NCBI GenBank assembly: GCA_947493455.1
Contig: CANLRB010000016.1
Span: forward strand, 1-64,000
Reading direction: 5' to 3'
Source: an uncultured Pseudoalteromonas sp.
Lineage (GTDB): Bacteria; Pseudomonadota; Gammaproteobacteria; Enterobacterales; Alteromonadaceae
Length of the DNA: 64,000 bases
Shown here: positions 27,112-35,988 of the stretch, piece after piece
How positions within the stretch are numbered: position 1 is the stretch's first letter
How the letters are laid out: each line of letters opens with the position of its first letter
The notes under the pieces: generated by a model
Seen by the model: the letters and a program-made list of their open reading frames with translations, nothing else
Databases searched by the model: none
What the model was told of the DNA's origin: nothing
Made by a program: the position numbers and the translations under genes

Positions 27112-27345
27112 CTAGCAGTCGCCACCACCACCACCGTCATCACAGTTACTGGAGTTGTGGCTTGAGCCAAGGCTTGCTCCTACCGACGTATCGTAACGTC
27201 CACTCGATTTAGCTCGTGAGGCGACTAATGCAAGAAACGACAATGCCAGTGTTGCAATAGCTGGTTTCCAGTTCTCTGACGTCACACCGTAGTAGATCGC
27301 GTAAGCTGCGATTGCGATGGCGATTATTCGAATCCAATTTCGCAT
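27112..27345 (-). CDS. small membrane protein with Gly/Cys tail
   Basis: The 77-residue protein has two predicted membrane helices (about 5-21 and 29-44) and a Ser-rich tail ending NCDDGGGGGDC. The spaced cysteines and glycines at the C-terminus could bind metal or form a disulfide, but I do not recognise the family. It lies 75 bases upstream of the CadC-like gene and on the same strand. AAAGGAAATG-type sequence precedes the ATG. Confidence 0.65.
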   Translation of the reverse strand: MRNWIRIIAIAIAAYAIYYGVTSENWKPAIATLALSFLALVASRAKSSGRYDTSVGASLGSSHNSSNCDDGGGGGDC

Positions 27346-27405
27346 TGTGTCATTTCCTTTTAAATGCTGTTTAACTCTTACTATAGCAAATTCGTTTCGC
27401 TTTCA

Positions 27406-28098
27406 TCATTGTTCTTTGTAACAAGCTTTTACCCGCGCGACATAATGGTCTAGGCAATGCGTTGCTGATGTTGTAAACACGTCGTTTGTTGCTTCAAGTG
27501 ACAAAATGCGGTCGAGTCGAAATTCTCGGTAGTCTTGACGTAGCTGACAGTGTGCAATCAAAGTCCACTTTCCACCCCAATAAACGAGTCCAAGAGGTTC
27601 GATGATCCGTTGACTAACCGCGTCTTTAGCATCTTGGTAATGTAATCGTAAGCAAGTCGATTGATTGATGCCATGACGAATGAGTTTATTGTATGCTTGG
27701 TGATCAGCCGTATGACTCCAGCCCGATACCAAATAAGGTAGGTTATCGATACGCTGTTTTAATTGCTGCGGCAGTACCGCCTCTATTTTTGCAATAGCGG
27801 CATGCGCATCTGCTGCTAATTCAGGATCTGTCCACGCGCCAACCATACGGCTACCCAACAGCAAAGCTTGCAACTCAGCGAGGGTGAACATCATCGGTGG
27901 TAAGTCACATTGTGCGATTAGATAGCCAATACCTGCTTCGCCGTCGATTGGAACACCTGCACTTTGCAGGTGTTGAATATCGCGATAAATCGTGCGCTCA
28001 GAGACTGCCAACTTGACCGCCAATTGTTTGGCTGTAATCGCATAGCGACGGCCTTTTAGTATGTTGACCAGTTGAAATAATCGTTCTGATTTATGCAC
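27406..28098 (-). CDS. YafY-family HTH-WYL transcriptional regulator
   Basis: The 230-residue protein has an N-terminal HTH_11 winged helix (about 1-60, KQLAVKLAVSERTIYRDIQHL) and a WYL domain (about 135-225, with GLVYWGGKWTLIAHCQLRQDYREFRLDRI). WYL domains bind small ligands or nucleotides and switch the attached HTH. It starts 14 bases after the stop of the ABM-domain gene, so the two form an operon and the regulator may control it. The effector is unknown. Confidence 0.9.
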   Translation of the reverse strand: MHKSERLFQLVNILKGRRYAITAKQLAVKLAVSERTIYRDIQHLQSAGVPIDGEAGIGYLIAQCDLPPMMFTLAELQALLLGSRMVGAWTDPELAADAHAAIAKIEAVLPQQLKQRIDNLPYLVSGWSHTADHQAYNKLIRHGINQSTCLRLHYQDAKDAVSQRIIEPLGLVYWGGKWTLIAHCQLRQDYREFRLDRILSLEATNDVFTTSATHCLDHYVARVKACYKEQ

Positions 28099-28112
28099 AT
28101 AAACCTCTGACG

Positions 28113-28430
28113 TTATGCATTACACGGTGTTTGAGCGATGACGTTGTAATGCTCAAGTATCACACTTTGTTTGTCAATCAGTGTTGCAAATTGTTGGCAA
28201 ATTTCATTTTCAAAAAACTCTTTTTGAATTCGTTCGGCATCCTCCATCGTCTCAAAATACACGATATCGACGTAAATTTTTTCTTCTTTTTGCTTTGCCA
28301 AGGAACGATAAATTACGCCACTTTGACTGTCGATATAACTTTGAAATGCAATGTTGGCCGCAGCAAAGTCGCACTCAGTTACATGGTCTGCGAGTTTAAA
28401 ATTAACAATTTCAATTACATTATTTGTCAT
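28113..28430 (-). CDS. dimeric alpha/beta-barrel (ABM-like) protein
   Basis: The 105-residue protein fits the antibiotic biosynthesis monooxygenase-like fold: IEIVNFKLADHVTECDF strand-helix, SQSGVIYRSLAKQ, then KIYVDIVYFETMEDAERIQKEFF. Members are small cytoplasmic enzymes or sensors that work as dimers. It is the first gene of a two-gene unit with a YafY-type regulator. GGGAGAAAC precedes the ATG. Catalytic residues cannot be assigned. Confidence 0.75.
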   Translation of the reverse strand: MTNNVIEIVNFKLADHVTECDFAAANIAFQSYIDSQSGVIYRSLAKQKEEKIYVDIVYFETMEDAERIQKEFFENEICQQFATLIDKQSVILEHYNVIAQTPCNA

Positions 28431-28515
28431 CTTGTTTCTCCCGTTAAATGATGAAACAAGTAAACCATAAGTGATTGTCAGTGAGTGTCAGTAGGGTTTA
28501 AGTGAAACTAAAGCA

Positions 28516-28530
28516 GCCCGCAATGCGGGC
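28516..28530 (-). terminator. short GC hairpin after the CBS-domain gene
   Basis: GCCCGC and GCGGGC pair with a 3-base loop, 32 bases beyond the CBS gene stop. On the minus strand it is followed by a weak T-rich tract (TGCTTTAG), so it may end that transcript. Confidence 0.5.
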
Positions 28531-28561
28531 AGTTAGTGTAATGATAAATCAATTATATAAT

Positions 28562-28972
28562 TTAGCTATGGCAACTGTTGTAAGCTGAAGCGAGGGCGTT
28601 GACTACATGAGTGCGATTAATTATCCCGATCACCTTTTTATCTTTGTTTAGTACTGGGTAGTTTTTCGGTCTTGCAGTGAGCATCTTATTGGCAAGATCA
28701 ATAAGAGACTCGTGTTCAGCTACAGAGACGGTTTGATGGCTCATAATGTCGCTTACAATAAGCGGGGCATCACAGTAATAACTTGCTTCAAGCATAGGTT
28801 TGAGTAGTTCATGTTCAGAAATATAACCGATAGCGTGATTTTGTTGATTGAGTACCGGCGCGCCGATTAAGTTGTGTTGTTGCAATAGTTGTATTGCGGT
28901 ACTCACTTCTGTTTCTGCAGTAATGTGAGGTAGTTGGACTTGCATGTGGTCTTTAACAATAAGTTCAATCAT
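28562..28972 (-). CDS. tandem CBS-domain protein
   Basis: The 136-residue protein consists only of two CBS motifs (about 10-60, HNLIGAPVLNQQNHAIGYISEHELLKP; and about 75-130, RPKNYPVLNKDKKVIGIINRTHVV). CBS pairs bind adenine nucleotides and usually regulate a partner. Stand-alone pairs are common in alteromonads, and the partner here is not evident. It has its own leader (28973-29081) with GGAGAATCC just before the ATG. Confidence 0.88.
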   Translation of the reverse strand: MIELIVKDHMQVQLPHITAETEVSTAIQLLQQHNLIGAPVLNQQNHAIGYISEHELLKPMLEASYYCDAPLIVSDIMSHQTVSVAEHESLIDLANKMLTARPKNYPVLNKDKKVIGIINRTHVVNALASAYNSCHS

Positions 28973-29081
28973 GGTGGATTCTCCTGTATGGCTTAAATCC
29001 AGTATGAAAGAAATTAATTAAACAATAAAATGGATTATTTAGCTTTCATTAATCGCTTTTGTCGTTTGATTGTGTGAGTGA

Positions 29082-29684
29082 CTAGTCGCAGCTTGCTTTT
29101 ATATCTGTGAAAACCCGTGGCTCACTGATATAGCGAGGCGTGTCATTATTGATCGTTAGAATATTATTATCGATAGCTGGGTAAACCTTGCCTAACCAAT
29201 CGTAGCGGTCGATTAATGAAAGTGAATAAAAGCCAAATGTCTTCGTGCACTTAAAATAAACATAGTGATAAGCTTTTGAGTTTTTCGTTGCCGCAACATT
29301 TTGTACATAGAATGTATTGTCGCCAACGCGATGCTCAAAGGTCGTCATTGGCGGGGCACCGAATAATAGATTCATGACTATGATATACGGCAAGACGGTG
29401 ATTTGTGTAATAAAGCCAATATAAATGGCGACTTTGGCAGCTTGCTGCTGCCACCTAGTTGGCAATAATTGAGTAACGTGCTTGCGAACTTGAAAAAATA
29501 ATATAAAGCCAATTATCACCATGATGACTTTTACATAGCGATATGACTCTGCTAGTTCTAACATAGCCGCAGGGCTTTGCCATTGTATGCCGTAAAACGG
29601 TTGCGCAAATAGGCCGTCAAAAAACGCAAGTAAAATCAGTACGAGTGACCAACGAAGTTTATTTTTATTGTTCGTATTTTGCAT
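29082..29684 (-). CDS. hypothetical membrane protein
   Basis: I do not recognise this 200-residue protein. It has three predicted membrane helices (about 12-28, 45-64 and 83-110) followed by a C-terminal soluble region (about 112-200) with regular strands and two cysteines (YFKCTKTFGF and the final KASCD). The C-terminal part would be periplasmic if the N-terminus is cytoplasmic. Neighbours give no clue: a CBS protein downstream and an AraC regulator upstream. Confidence 0.65.
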   Translation of the reverse strand: MQNTNNKNKLRWSLVLILLAFFDGLFAQPFYGIQWQSPAAMLELAESYRYVKVIMVIIGFILFFQVRKHVTQLLPTRWQQQAAKVAIYIGFITQITVLPYIIVMNLLFGAPPMTTFEHRVGDNTFYVQNVAATKNSKAYHYVYFKCTKTFGFYSLSLIDRYDWLGKVYPAIDNNILTINNDTPRYISEPRVFTDIKASCD

Positions 29685-29792
29685 TTAGGTGACAGACTAC
29701 TTTTCTCTTTCTGTATTTATAACTTATTTCGTTAAAAAAGCCTATGGCTCGGAAAAAAAATAACTAATAAAACAAAACTTTAACCAATTTAG

Positions 29793-30671
29793 TTACTTAC
29801 TTAATTGATATTGCTTTGGACTGATCGAAAAGTGCTGTTTAAAGCGACGGCTAAAATGGCTTGGATCGCTAAAACCACATTCGTAACTAATTTGTGTAAT
29901 ATGGCCGCCATTTTTTATTTGTTGCGCTGCCCAAGCGAGCCTCTGTTGCAAAATATATGCTTGTGGCGTGCATGCTAGGTGTTTTTTAAACTCGCCATAG
30001 AGTTTGCTACGGCCCATACAAGCAATTTTACACAATGACTCGATATCCATCGGTTGTGTGACATTACTCTTGATGTAATCGACAACAGCATGAAGTCCTG
30101 TTTTACACGGATCAGTGACAGCTTGCTGCAAAATTTTACGCGCATTTTGGTCGCGTAGCATGCGCACTATTAGCTCAGTGATACCAAGGTTTATAAACAG
30201 GGCGCGGTCGTCTTGGTTTTCACTAAATGCACTGATTAAACGTCGGTATAAAGACTGAGTTGGCGCATTATGGTTGAGTTGAAAAGTAGGTTTCAATCGC
30301 GTTTCTGTTGCGACTTCTTGTAAATTCATCGTTTCAGCAATTTGATTGATTTTTCGGTGGTCTATTTCTAAGGTCAGGCAACTCGTTGGCGTTTTCAGGT
30401 TTGCTTCTGGGAAGTCGATTTTTACTTGTTCGCCCGCGCCTATAATAAAGCTCTGCCCAGGAATAAAGTCTTTGCCGGAAGTTAAGCTTTTGTGATGCAT
30501 GATCTTTTTGCCACTAAACATAGCGCAAAACATTGGCTCTTGTGCGTGAAAAGGGATTTGTTGTGCCTGCTGATAGGTATCATAGATACACAATTGAACA
30601 TCGTCGCTGTTAAATTCGGTTTTGTTGTCGATTAAGGTCTTAATATTATTTCTATGTTCTAGTCCGCTCAT
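29793..30671 (-). CDS. AraC-family transcriptional regulator
   Basis: The 292-residue protein has an N-terminal sensing domain (about 1-185) and a C-terminal AraC/XylS double HTH (about 195-290: MDIESLCKIACMGRSKLYGEFK, then ISYECGFSDPSHFSRRFKQHF). It is divergent from an AldB-type aldehyde dehydrogenase. A direct repeat in front of that gene has the 21-bp spacing expected for an AraC-type dimer. It is therefore the likely activator of the dehydrogenase; the inducer, perhaps an alcohol or aldehyde, is inferred. Confidence 0.9.
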   Translation of the reverse strand: MSGLEHRNNIKTLIDNKTEFNSDDVQLCIYDTYQQAQQIPFHAQEPMFCAMFSGKKIMHHKSLTSGKDFIPGQSFIIGAGEQVKIDFPEANLKTPTSCLTLEIDHRKINQIAETMNLQEVATETRLKPTFQLNHNAPTQSLYRRLISAFSENQDDRALFINLGITELIVRMLRDQNARKILQQAVTDPCKTGLHAVVDYIKSNVTQPMDIESLCKIACMGRSKLYGEFKKHLACTPQAYILQQRLAWAAQQIKNGGHITQISYECGFSDPSHFSRRFKQHFSISPKQYQLSK

Positions 30672-30776
30672 CGCTTTCTCCCTTTTATAACGCTTTATTT
30701 TATATCGTTAACCTCGAAATAATGGTCAATACGCACTTGTTATTTTTAGACCAGCATGGATGAAAAGCGTACTGTG

Positions 30777-30805
30777 AGTCAAGTTTTTCGGATTGACAGT
30801 CAAGT
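30777..30805 (+). promoter_or_regulatory. direct-repeat operator upstream of aldB
   Basis: AGTCAAGT occurs at 30777-30784 and again at 30798-30805, 21 bp apart, each followed by a T-rich tract. Tandem half-sites two helical turns apart are typical for AraC-family dimers, and the adjacent divergent gene encodes such a regulator. The repeats end 56 bases before the aldB ATG. Confidence 0.6.
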
Positions 30806-30861
30806 ATTTTATCGCGGTGCGCACTAGGCTAGCTAAGGAGCACACACAAAGGAAAATAATA

Positions 30862-32382
30862 ATGATATATGCAAACCCTGGACAACCGAATTCAGTTGTT
30901 AATTTTAATGCGCAGTATGAAAACTTTATTGGTGGTAAATGGCAAGGGCCAGTAGATGGTCAATACTTTGATAACACCACGCCGGTCACCGGTGAACTGA
31001 TTTGTCGTATTCCTCGTTCAAACCATAAAGATATCGAACTTGCCCTCGATGCGGCACACAGCGCAAAAAACGCGTGGGCAAAAACATCCGTGACAGAGCG
31101 CAGTAATTTATTGCTTAAAATTGCAGATCGCATCGAACAAAATTTAGAAATGCTGGCGATTGCGGAGACTTGGGATAATGGCAAAGCAGTACGAGAAACG
31201 CTTGCTGCTGATCTTCCTTTATGTGTTGACCATTTTCGATATTATGCCGGGTGTATTCGCGCTCAAGAAGGTTCAATTGGTGAAATTGATGAAGGTACCG
31301 TTGCGTATCATTTTCATGAACCGTTGGGCGTTGTTGGACAAATTATTCCGTGGAATTTTCCACTCTTAATGGCAGCATGGAAGCTCGCACCCGCTCTCGC
31401 TGCAGGTAATTGCATTGTATTAAAACCTGCAGAGCAGACTCCAGTTTCTATTTTGAAGCTCGTTGAGGTGATAGAGGATCTATTACCTGCCGGTGTATTA
31501 AACATTGTCAACGGTTTCGGCAATGAAGCGGGGCAGGCATTAGCGACAAGCACCCGTATTGCAAAAATTGCCTTTACTGGATCAACGCCTGTCGGCTCCC
31601 ATATTTTGAAATGTGCGGCTGAAAATATCATTCCGTCAACAGTTGAGTTAGGTGGTAAATCTCCAAATATTTATTTTGCCGATGTAATGGCGCAGGATGA
31701 AGAATACATCAGCAAATGTGTTGAAGGTGCCGTACTCGCGTTTTTTAATCAGGGTGAAGTGTGTACCTGTCCTTCACGGTTGCTAGTGCAAGAATCTATT
31801 TATGACGAGTTTATTAGTCGTGTTATCGATCGTATTAATCAAATCAAGCGCGGTAACCCGCTTGATACAGACACTATGGTTGGCGCACAGGCATCGCAGC
31901 AGCAATACGATAAAATATTAGGCTATCTTGATATTGGCAAACAAGAAGGTGCGCAAGTATTGATAGGTGGTGAAGCCGAAAAAATCGATGATGCACTCGG
32001 TGGCGGCTATTATGTACAGCCTACTTTGTTTAAAGGTCACAATAAAATGCGTGTATTCCGTGAGGAGATTTTTGGCCCAGTTGTTAGTGTGACAACGTTT
32101 AAAGACGAAGCAGAAGCACTTGAGATCGCAAATGATACCGAATTCGGCTTAGGGGCGGGCCTCTGGACAAAAGATATGAACTTAGCCTATCGCATGGGGC
32201 GTGGTATCGAAGCGGGACGAGTGTGGACCAATTGCTATCATCACTACCCTGCGCATGCAGCATTTGGCGGCTATAAGAAATCAGGTGTTGGTCGTGAGAC
32301 ACATAAAATGATGCTAGAGCATTATCAAAACACCAAAAATTTATTAGTAAGCTATAGTGATAGCCCACTTGGTTTCTTTTAA
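30862..32382 (+). CDS. aldB: NAD(P)-dependent aldehyde dehydrogenase, AldB type
   Basis: The 506-residue enzyme oxidises aldehydes such as acetaldehyde to the acid. It matches E. coli AldB throughout: YENFIGGKW near the start, [16 protein letters not shown], the coenzyme loop FTGSTPVG, the general-base Glu in VELGGKSPN, and the catalytic Cys in [11 protein letters not shown]. The end, [10 protein letters not shown], is characteristic of the AldB/ExaC group. The ATG at 30862 was chosen because AAAGGAAA lies 8 bases before it; an upstream ATG at 30793 would add an unusual 23-residue leader and overlap the operator. Regulation is probably by the divergent AraC-family protein. Confidence 0.94.
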   Translation: MIYANPGQPNSVVNFNAQYENFIGGKWQGPVDGQYFDNTTPVTGELICRIPRSNHKDIELALDAAHSAKNAWAKTSVTERSNLLLKIADRIEQNLEMLAIAETWDNGKAVRETLAADLPLCVDHFRYYAGCIRAQEGSIGEIDEGTVAYHFHEPLGVVGQIIPWNFPLLMAAWKLAPALAAGNCIVLKPAEQTPVSILKLVEVIEDLLPAGVLNIVNGFGNEAGQALATSTRIAKIAFTGSTPVGSHILKCAAENIIPSTVELGGKSPNIYFADVMAQDEEYISKCVEGAVLAFFNQGEVCTCPSRLLVQESIYDEFISRVIDRINQIKRGNPLDTDTMVGAQASQQQYDKILGYLDIGKQEGAQVLIGGEAEKIDDALGGGYYVQPTLFKGHNKMRVFREEIFGPVVSVTTFKDEAEALEIANDTEFGLGAGLWTKDMNLAYRMGRGIEAGRVWTNCYHHYPAHAAFGGYKKSGVGRETHKMMLEHYQNTKNLLVSYSDSPLGFF

Positions 32383-32390
32383 TTAAACTG

Positions 32391-32419
32391 CCAAGGCCAC
32401 TAAAATTTAGTGGCCTTGG
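32391..32419. terminator. palindromic hairpin between convergent genes
   Basis: A 29-base perfect palindrome (14-bp arms CCAAGGCCACTAAA and its complement around one base) lies between the aldB stop and the stop of the convergent DUF4259 gene. It can form a strong hairpin in both transcripts, but neither side has a long T run. Confidence 0.7.
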
Positions 32420-32424
32420 TATCG

Positions 32425-32832
32425 TTAAGATTTGATTCTGGCAAGTAAATCAGCCATTTCCTGATGCCATTGCTCGTTTATGCCGTCTTCATCCCAGAGT
32501 TCTAAAAGCTCTGAATCGTCGCTAAGGATCTTCGCAATGGCTTTTTCTGCAGCCTCAATTAAGTTACTCGTTGGTTTAATTCCCGAAGTCTTAACCCACT
32601 GATCGAGTTCATCAGAATAACTAATCGTGTCGCCCCAAGTTCCCTTTAAGCCAGCGACAAGTTCACATGCAGCCAACGCTTCGCACGCATCATCTGAATC
32701 AATATATTCGTTTGAATTGGCGATAACGTTAATCGTACGGCTAATATGCTCGATATTTGGGTTGTCTGAAAAATCGTCTGCCCAATCGCATGCTGTGTCA
32801 TTTCCAAATGCATCTTCAGCCCATGCTCCCAT
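32425..32832 (-). CDS. DUF4259 protein
   Basis: The 135-residue acidic protein opens with the DUF4259 signature MGAWAEDAFGNDTACDWADD and has a helical remainder (ACEALAACELVAGLKG, AIAKILSDDSELLELWDE). The family is widespread and of unknown function, with some members near toxin or polymorphic-immunity loci. Here no toxin gene is recognisable next to it. A GGAG ribosome-binding site precedes the ATG. Confidence 0.85.
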   Translation of the reverse strand: MGAWAEDAFGNDTACDWADDFSDNPNIEHISRTINVIANSNEYIDSDDACEALAACELVAGLKGTWGDTISYSDELDQWVKTSGIKPTSNLIEAAEKAIAKILSDDSELLELWDEDGINEQWHQEMADLLARIKS

Positions 32833-33051
32833 TGTCTTACTCCTTTTTTTTGCAGATTATTTATTTAGAATGAGTTGGTTAGATGTTTTTGGCACATCAA
32901 AAATGGACGTAAACTCGGTTTATGCTGTTAGCTACGTCGTGTCTGTGTTAGAGCAGGGTATCGCAGTAGCTGACCTTTAATGTGCTGTCATAGAAGTTAA
33001 TTTGGTTATATTACAATTTAACTATGTCTATAAAACACGAACCCTTGGGAT

Positions 33052-33528
33052 TTAATCAAGCTCATCCATGCACTTTTTACATAGCTCGATATAGTCGTGA
33101 AGGGTGTTTTTAGACCAGAGCTGACGAAACTCAGCGCTCGATTGCAAAATAAAGTTGTTAAACTCTTCAAAATCGTGATTTGTGTGGTTTTCAATGTAGT
33201 GCTTAAATGCGGCTTGCACCGTTTTGTGGCCTAAGGTTGAATCTCGTATTACAGCTTCACAGCTTTCAATAAGTAACCCGGTGTTACGCATTAAACTGAC
33301 TTTGGGCGAGCCTAAGCGGTGAATTTTGCTATATCGGTCGCGTAACGTTTGTTGTTCTTCTTTTGCCAGCTCGATCACCACTTCAGTGAGGTAACGGGTT
33401 TCTCGATTGACGCCGTCTAATTGTGCACTTAAACGCTGCGCTGTACGGCGATGATTTTCGCCGCGCATGTAAAGAAAAATCATTATAAAAAGTGCGATGA
33501 CAATGCCACCGACTATGGTAATCATCAT
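33052..33528 (-). CDS. hypothetical membrane-anchored helical protein
   Basis: I do not recognise this 158-residue protein. It has one N-terminal membrane helix (about 3-21, GGIVIALFIMIFLYM), a coiled-coil stretch (about 27-65), and a charged helical C-terminal half with a CKKCMDELD end. It lies 96 bases downstream of the orphan exbD on the same strand and may be its partner. No enzymatic motif is visible. Confidence 0.6.
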   Translation of the reverse strand: MMITIVGGIVIALFIMIFLYMRGENHRRTAQRLSAQLDGVNRETRYLTEVVIELAKEEQQTLRDRYSKIHRLGSPKVSLMRNTGLLIESCEAVIRDSTLGHKTVQAAFKHYIENHTNHDFEEFNNFILQSSAEFRQLWSKNTLHDYIELCKKCMDELD

Positions 33529-33624
33529 ATTTTTATTCTTCGTTATATTTAAAGCGAGTTAATTGAATATATTGCTTTTTATGAAAAAGATGATCGGTAA
33601 TTAAGTTTACCGATCATCCATAGA

Positions 33625-34032
33625 CTAGTCTAAATTAGTAGTAATTGCCACCGGATAATCACCCATCATTTTTACTTGGTCAAGCACCTGTACCATGACA
33701 TTGTGTTGAGAGTCAGCGGCCGCAGAAAGATTAATATTAGTGATATCAAATTCAGCACTCAATCGTGCGATTGCTATACTCACTGCATCTTTTTGAGTTA
33801 GTCGACCTGCAACATAAATTTGATTGGTGTCGTCGATATTTATATTGACCGATTGGCTGGTATTGACGCTGTTGGTACTATTTTTTGGTCTAAGAATGTC
33901 AATTAAGTCAGCTTTAACAAAGCTGGTGGTCACGATAAAGAAGATAAGTAATATAAATACGATGTCGAGCATTGGATTCATATCAACTTGGGCTTGCTGT
34001 GCGTTGCTGAGTTTTTTGAATGCTTGTTTCAT
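33625..34032 (-). CDS. orphan ExbD/TolR-type proton-channel subunit
   Basis: The 135-residue protein has a short cytoplasmic start, a single membrane helix (about 20-38) with the essential proton-path aspartate Asp23 (PMLDIVFILLIFF), and a periplasmic domain. It belongs to the ExbD/TolR family, which works with ExbB/TolQ pentamers to energise TonB or TolA. No exbB, tolQ or tonB gene is within the window, so it must use a distant partner or a different one such as the 158-residue neighbour. AAGGGATAAAAC precedes the ATG. Confidence 0.88.
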   Translation of the reverse strand: MKQAFKKLSNAQQAQVDMNPMLDIVFILLIFFIVTTSFVKADLIDILRPKNSTNSVNTSQSVNINIDDTNQIYVAGRLTQKDAVSIAIARLSAEFDITNINLSAAADSQHNVMVQVLDQVKMMGDYPVAITTNLD

Positions 34033-34174
34033 TTTGTTTTATCCCTTTATTTTTATAAAAACTATTTTGAGCTAACACGCTCAAATTAAAGATAAAACAC
34101 AGTTGTAGCGGTATTTTTAATCAACTGTAAACATTATTATTTTGTTACACTTTAGCAAAGAGTTTATGAAATAT

Positions 34175-34195
34175 GGGTGAGCATAACGTTCACCC
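34175..34195 (-). terminator. hairpin after deoD
   Basis: GGGTGA and TCACCC pair around a 9-base loop, just beyond the deoD stop on the minus strand. There is no strong T run, so it may be a weak or factor-dependent terminator. Confidence 0.45.
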
Positions 34196-34204
34196 AAAGA
34201 GTGT

Positions 34205-34906
34205 TTATATAGAAGTTAACGCGAGTTTGATCATGGCATTGAACGAGGTTTCGCGGGCCTCGCTTGATGCATGTAAGTCTTTTTTTATGTGGTCTGAAAC
34301 AGTTAAAATAGTTAGTGCATTGGCACCATATTCGGCTGCGGTGCCGTATAGCCCTGCTGCTTCCATCTCGACGCCAAGAATTTTCATTTGCTCCATTAAG
34401 TCAAACATTTCGGGTTGTGGTGTATAAAACAAATCCGACGAAAACACGTTGCCAATACGAATTGATTGCTGTAATTGCTGTGCTGCTAGCACTGTGTTGT
34501 TGAGCAGTTCATAATCAGCAATTGCAGCAAAATCATGATCTTTAAACCGCATGCGATTAGTTTTTGAATCAGTACATGCCCCCATTGCAACAATAATATC
34601 GTTTAACTCAATATCGTCGTGCACAGCGCCACAACTGCCAACGCGAATTAGGTTATTAACATGAAACTCTGTGATCAGTTCCTTGGCATACAATGAGCAG
34701 CTTGGAATGCCCATACCCGATCCCATAACAGAAACTCGTTTATCACCATAATAACCTGTAAAACCAAGCATATTGCGTACATTGGTAACTTGCTTTATAT
34801 CGCTAAGAAATTGTTCTGCAATGTATTTAGCACGTAGTGGATCGCCGGGCATCAGTACCGTTTCGGCAAAATCCCCCGGTTTTGCATTAATATGTGCTGT
34901 TGTCAT
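34205..34906 (-). CDS. deoD: purine nucleoside phosphorylase DeoD
   Basis: DeoD cleaves purine (deoxy)nucleosides with phosphate to base and (deoxy)ribose 1-phosphate. The 233-residue protein shows the hexameric trimer-of-dimers family signs: [44 protein letters not shown], and the substrate residues in [12 protein letters not shown] and TVSDH. Its ATG overlaps the deoC stop by one base (TAATG). With add at 17.2 kb it forms a purine salvage route, inosine being its substrate. Confidence 0.97.
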   Translation of the reverse strand: MTTAHINAKPGDFAETVLMPGDPLRAKYIAEQFLSDIKQVTNVRNMLGFTGYYGDKRVSVMGSGMGIPSCSLYAKELITEFHVNNLIRVGSCGAVHDDIELNDIIVAMGACTDSKTNRMRFKDHDFAAIADYELLNNTVLAAQQLQQSIRIGNVFSSDLFYTPQPEMFDLMEQMKILGVEMEAAGLYGTAAEYGANALTILTVSDHIKKDLHASSEARETSFNAMIKLALTSI

Positions 34907-35679
34907 TAGTAATCTCCCGCAACCTGATTTGACGTGATATCAAGTTGTTTGAGAACGTCTGACAATAAGCCTGATGCGCCAAAACGGAAGTGTTGGGTGC
35001 TAAGCCATTTTTCGCCTAGGATTGCGTGGCATAGTTCTAGGTAGTCTTTTGCATCAGACACAGTACGAACACCTCCGGCAGCTTTAAAGCCAACGTTTGC
35101 ACCGTGTTCTTTTATCACGTTAAGCATGATTTTTGCGGCACTTAGGGTTGCGTTAACGCTCACCTTGCCAGTACTTGTTTTGATAAAATCAGCTCCCGCT
35201 CGAATTGAGATATCGCTCGCAAGTTCAATAAGTTGCGCCGATTCGAGCTCACCACTTTCAATAATGACTTTAAGAGTAACCTTGTCACCACACGTTTTTT
35301 TGCAGGCACTGACAAGATCATAGCCAATTTGGCTATTGCCACCTTTTAATGCCTTGTACGGAAATACGACGTCAATTTCGTCTGCACCAAGTTCGACTGC
35401 ACGCTGTGTTTCTTGTACTGCTTGAGCTATATCATCGTTACCGTGTGGAAAGTTGGTCACAGTTGCAACTTTGACACTATTGTTGTTCAGCGATGCTAAT
35501 GTTTTTTTAGCAAGTGGGATAAATTGCGGATAAATACAGATTGCAGCTGTGTGTCCAACGCTGCAACTTGATTGTTGGCAAAGGGCAATGATATCCGCGT
35601 CAGTGTCAGTATCATTTAATGAGGTTAAGTCCATTAAGCCTAAACTGTATTGTGCGGCTTGCTGTATTGTTAAGGACAT
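34906..35679 (-). CDS. deoC: deoxyribose-phosphate aldolase DeoC
   Basis: DeoC splits deoxyribose 5-phosphate into acetaldehyde and glyceraldehyde 3-phosphate. The 257-residue protein has the class I aldolase features: [34 protein letters not shown], the Schiff-base lysine in [10 protein letters not shown] and [10 protein letters not shown]. The ATG at 35679 has GGAG 9 bases upstream; a longer frame back to 35736 lacks support. The unit here is deoC-deoD only, without the deoA and deoB genes of E. coli. The acetaldehyde it yields could feed AldB (30862), which is inference. Confidence 0.96.
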   Translation of the reverse strand: MSLTIQQAAQYSLGLMDLTSLNDTDTDADIIALCQQSSCSVGHTAAICIYPQFIPLAKKTLASLNNNSVKVATVTNFPHGNDDIAQAVQETQRAVELGADEIDVVFPYKALKGGNSQIGYDLVSACKKTCGDKVTLKVIIESGELESAQLIELASDISIRAGADFIKTSTGKVSVNATLSAAKIMLNVIKEHGANVGFKAAGGVRTVSDAKDYLELCHAILGEKWLSTQHFRFGASGLLSDVLKQLDITSNQVAGDY

Positions 35680-35780
35680 GCTTTTCTCCAAAATAATGAA
35701 AAGAATGATCCCAGAACCTTGAGGGGTAAAGCACACTCAAATTGTTCTAAGAACATGAGTGGACTTGGTTCCTTGAAGAC

Positions 35781-35793
35781 TTGCGTTACGCAA
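35781..35793. promoter_or_regulatory. TTGCGT-T-ACGCAA palindrome upstream of deoC
   Basis: A perfect 6-1-6 palindrome lies about 100 bases upstream of the deoC start codon. Its half-sites resemble LacI/CytR-family operators, which control deo genes in other gammaproteobacteria. No further match could be tested. Confidence 0.4.
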
Positions 35794-35892
35794 TTTAAAT
35801 CCATTTATACCGAGTATGGCAGTGCAATGAAGTACTGCCAAGGTGTGCTATTTTAGCCTTACTTCGTCGCTGAGCGCCAGTTTATTATGTGG

Positions 35893-35916
35893 TTGGCATG
35901 ATCTTGATCATACCAA
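35893..35916. promoter_or_regulatory. 24-base interrupted palindrome before the binding-protein gene
   Basis: TTGGCATGATC and GATCATACCAA face each other around two T bases (one mismatched pair in each arm). It lies 72 bases upstream of the periplasmic binding protein start. It could be an operator for that gene or for deoC. The rest of the 309-base gap between these genes shows no gene. Confidence 0.35.
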
Positions 35917-35988
35917 GCAGGTACATATTTCCACGTTTTCGACAATTTTTTGCTAAGCTTTTGACAGACACTTTTAATTTAATAATTT

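Noticed and set aside
32870-32980. 36-codon plus-strand frame (starting MSWLDVFG)
   Set aside because: No ribosome-binding site, no promoter and no supporting context, so it was not called.
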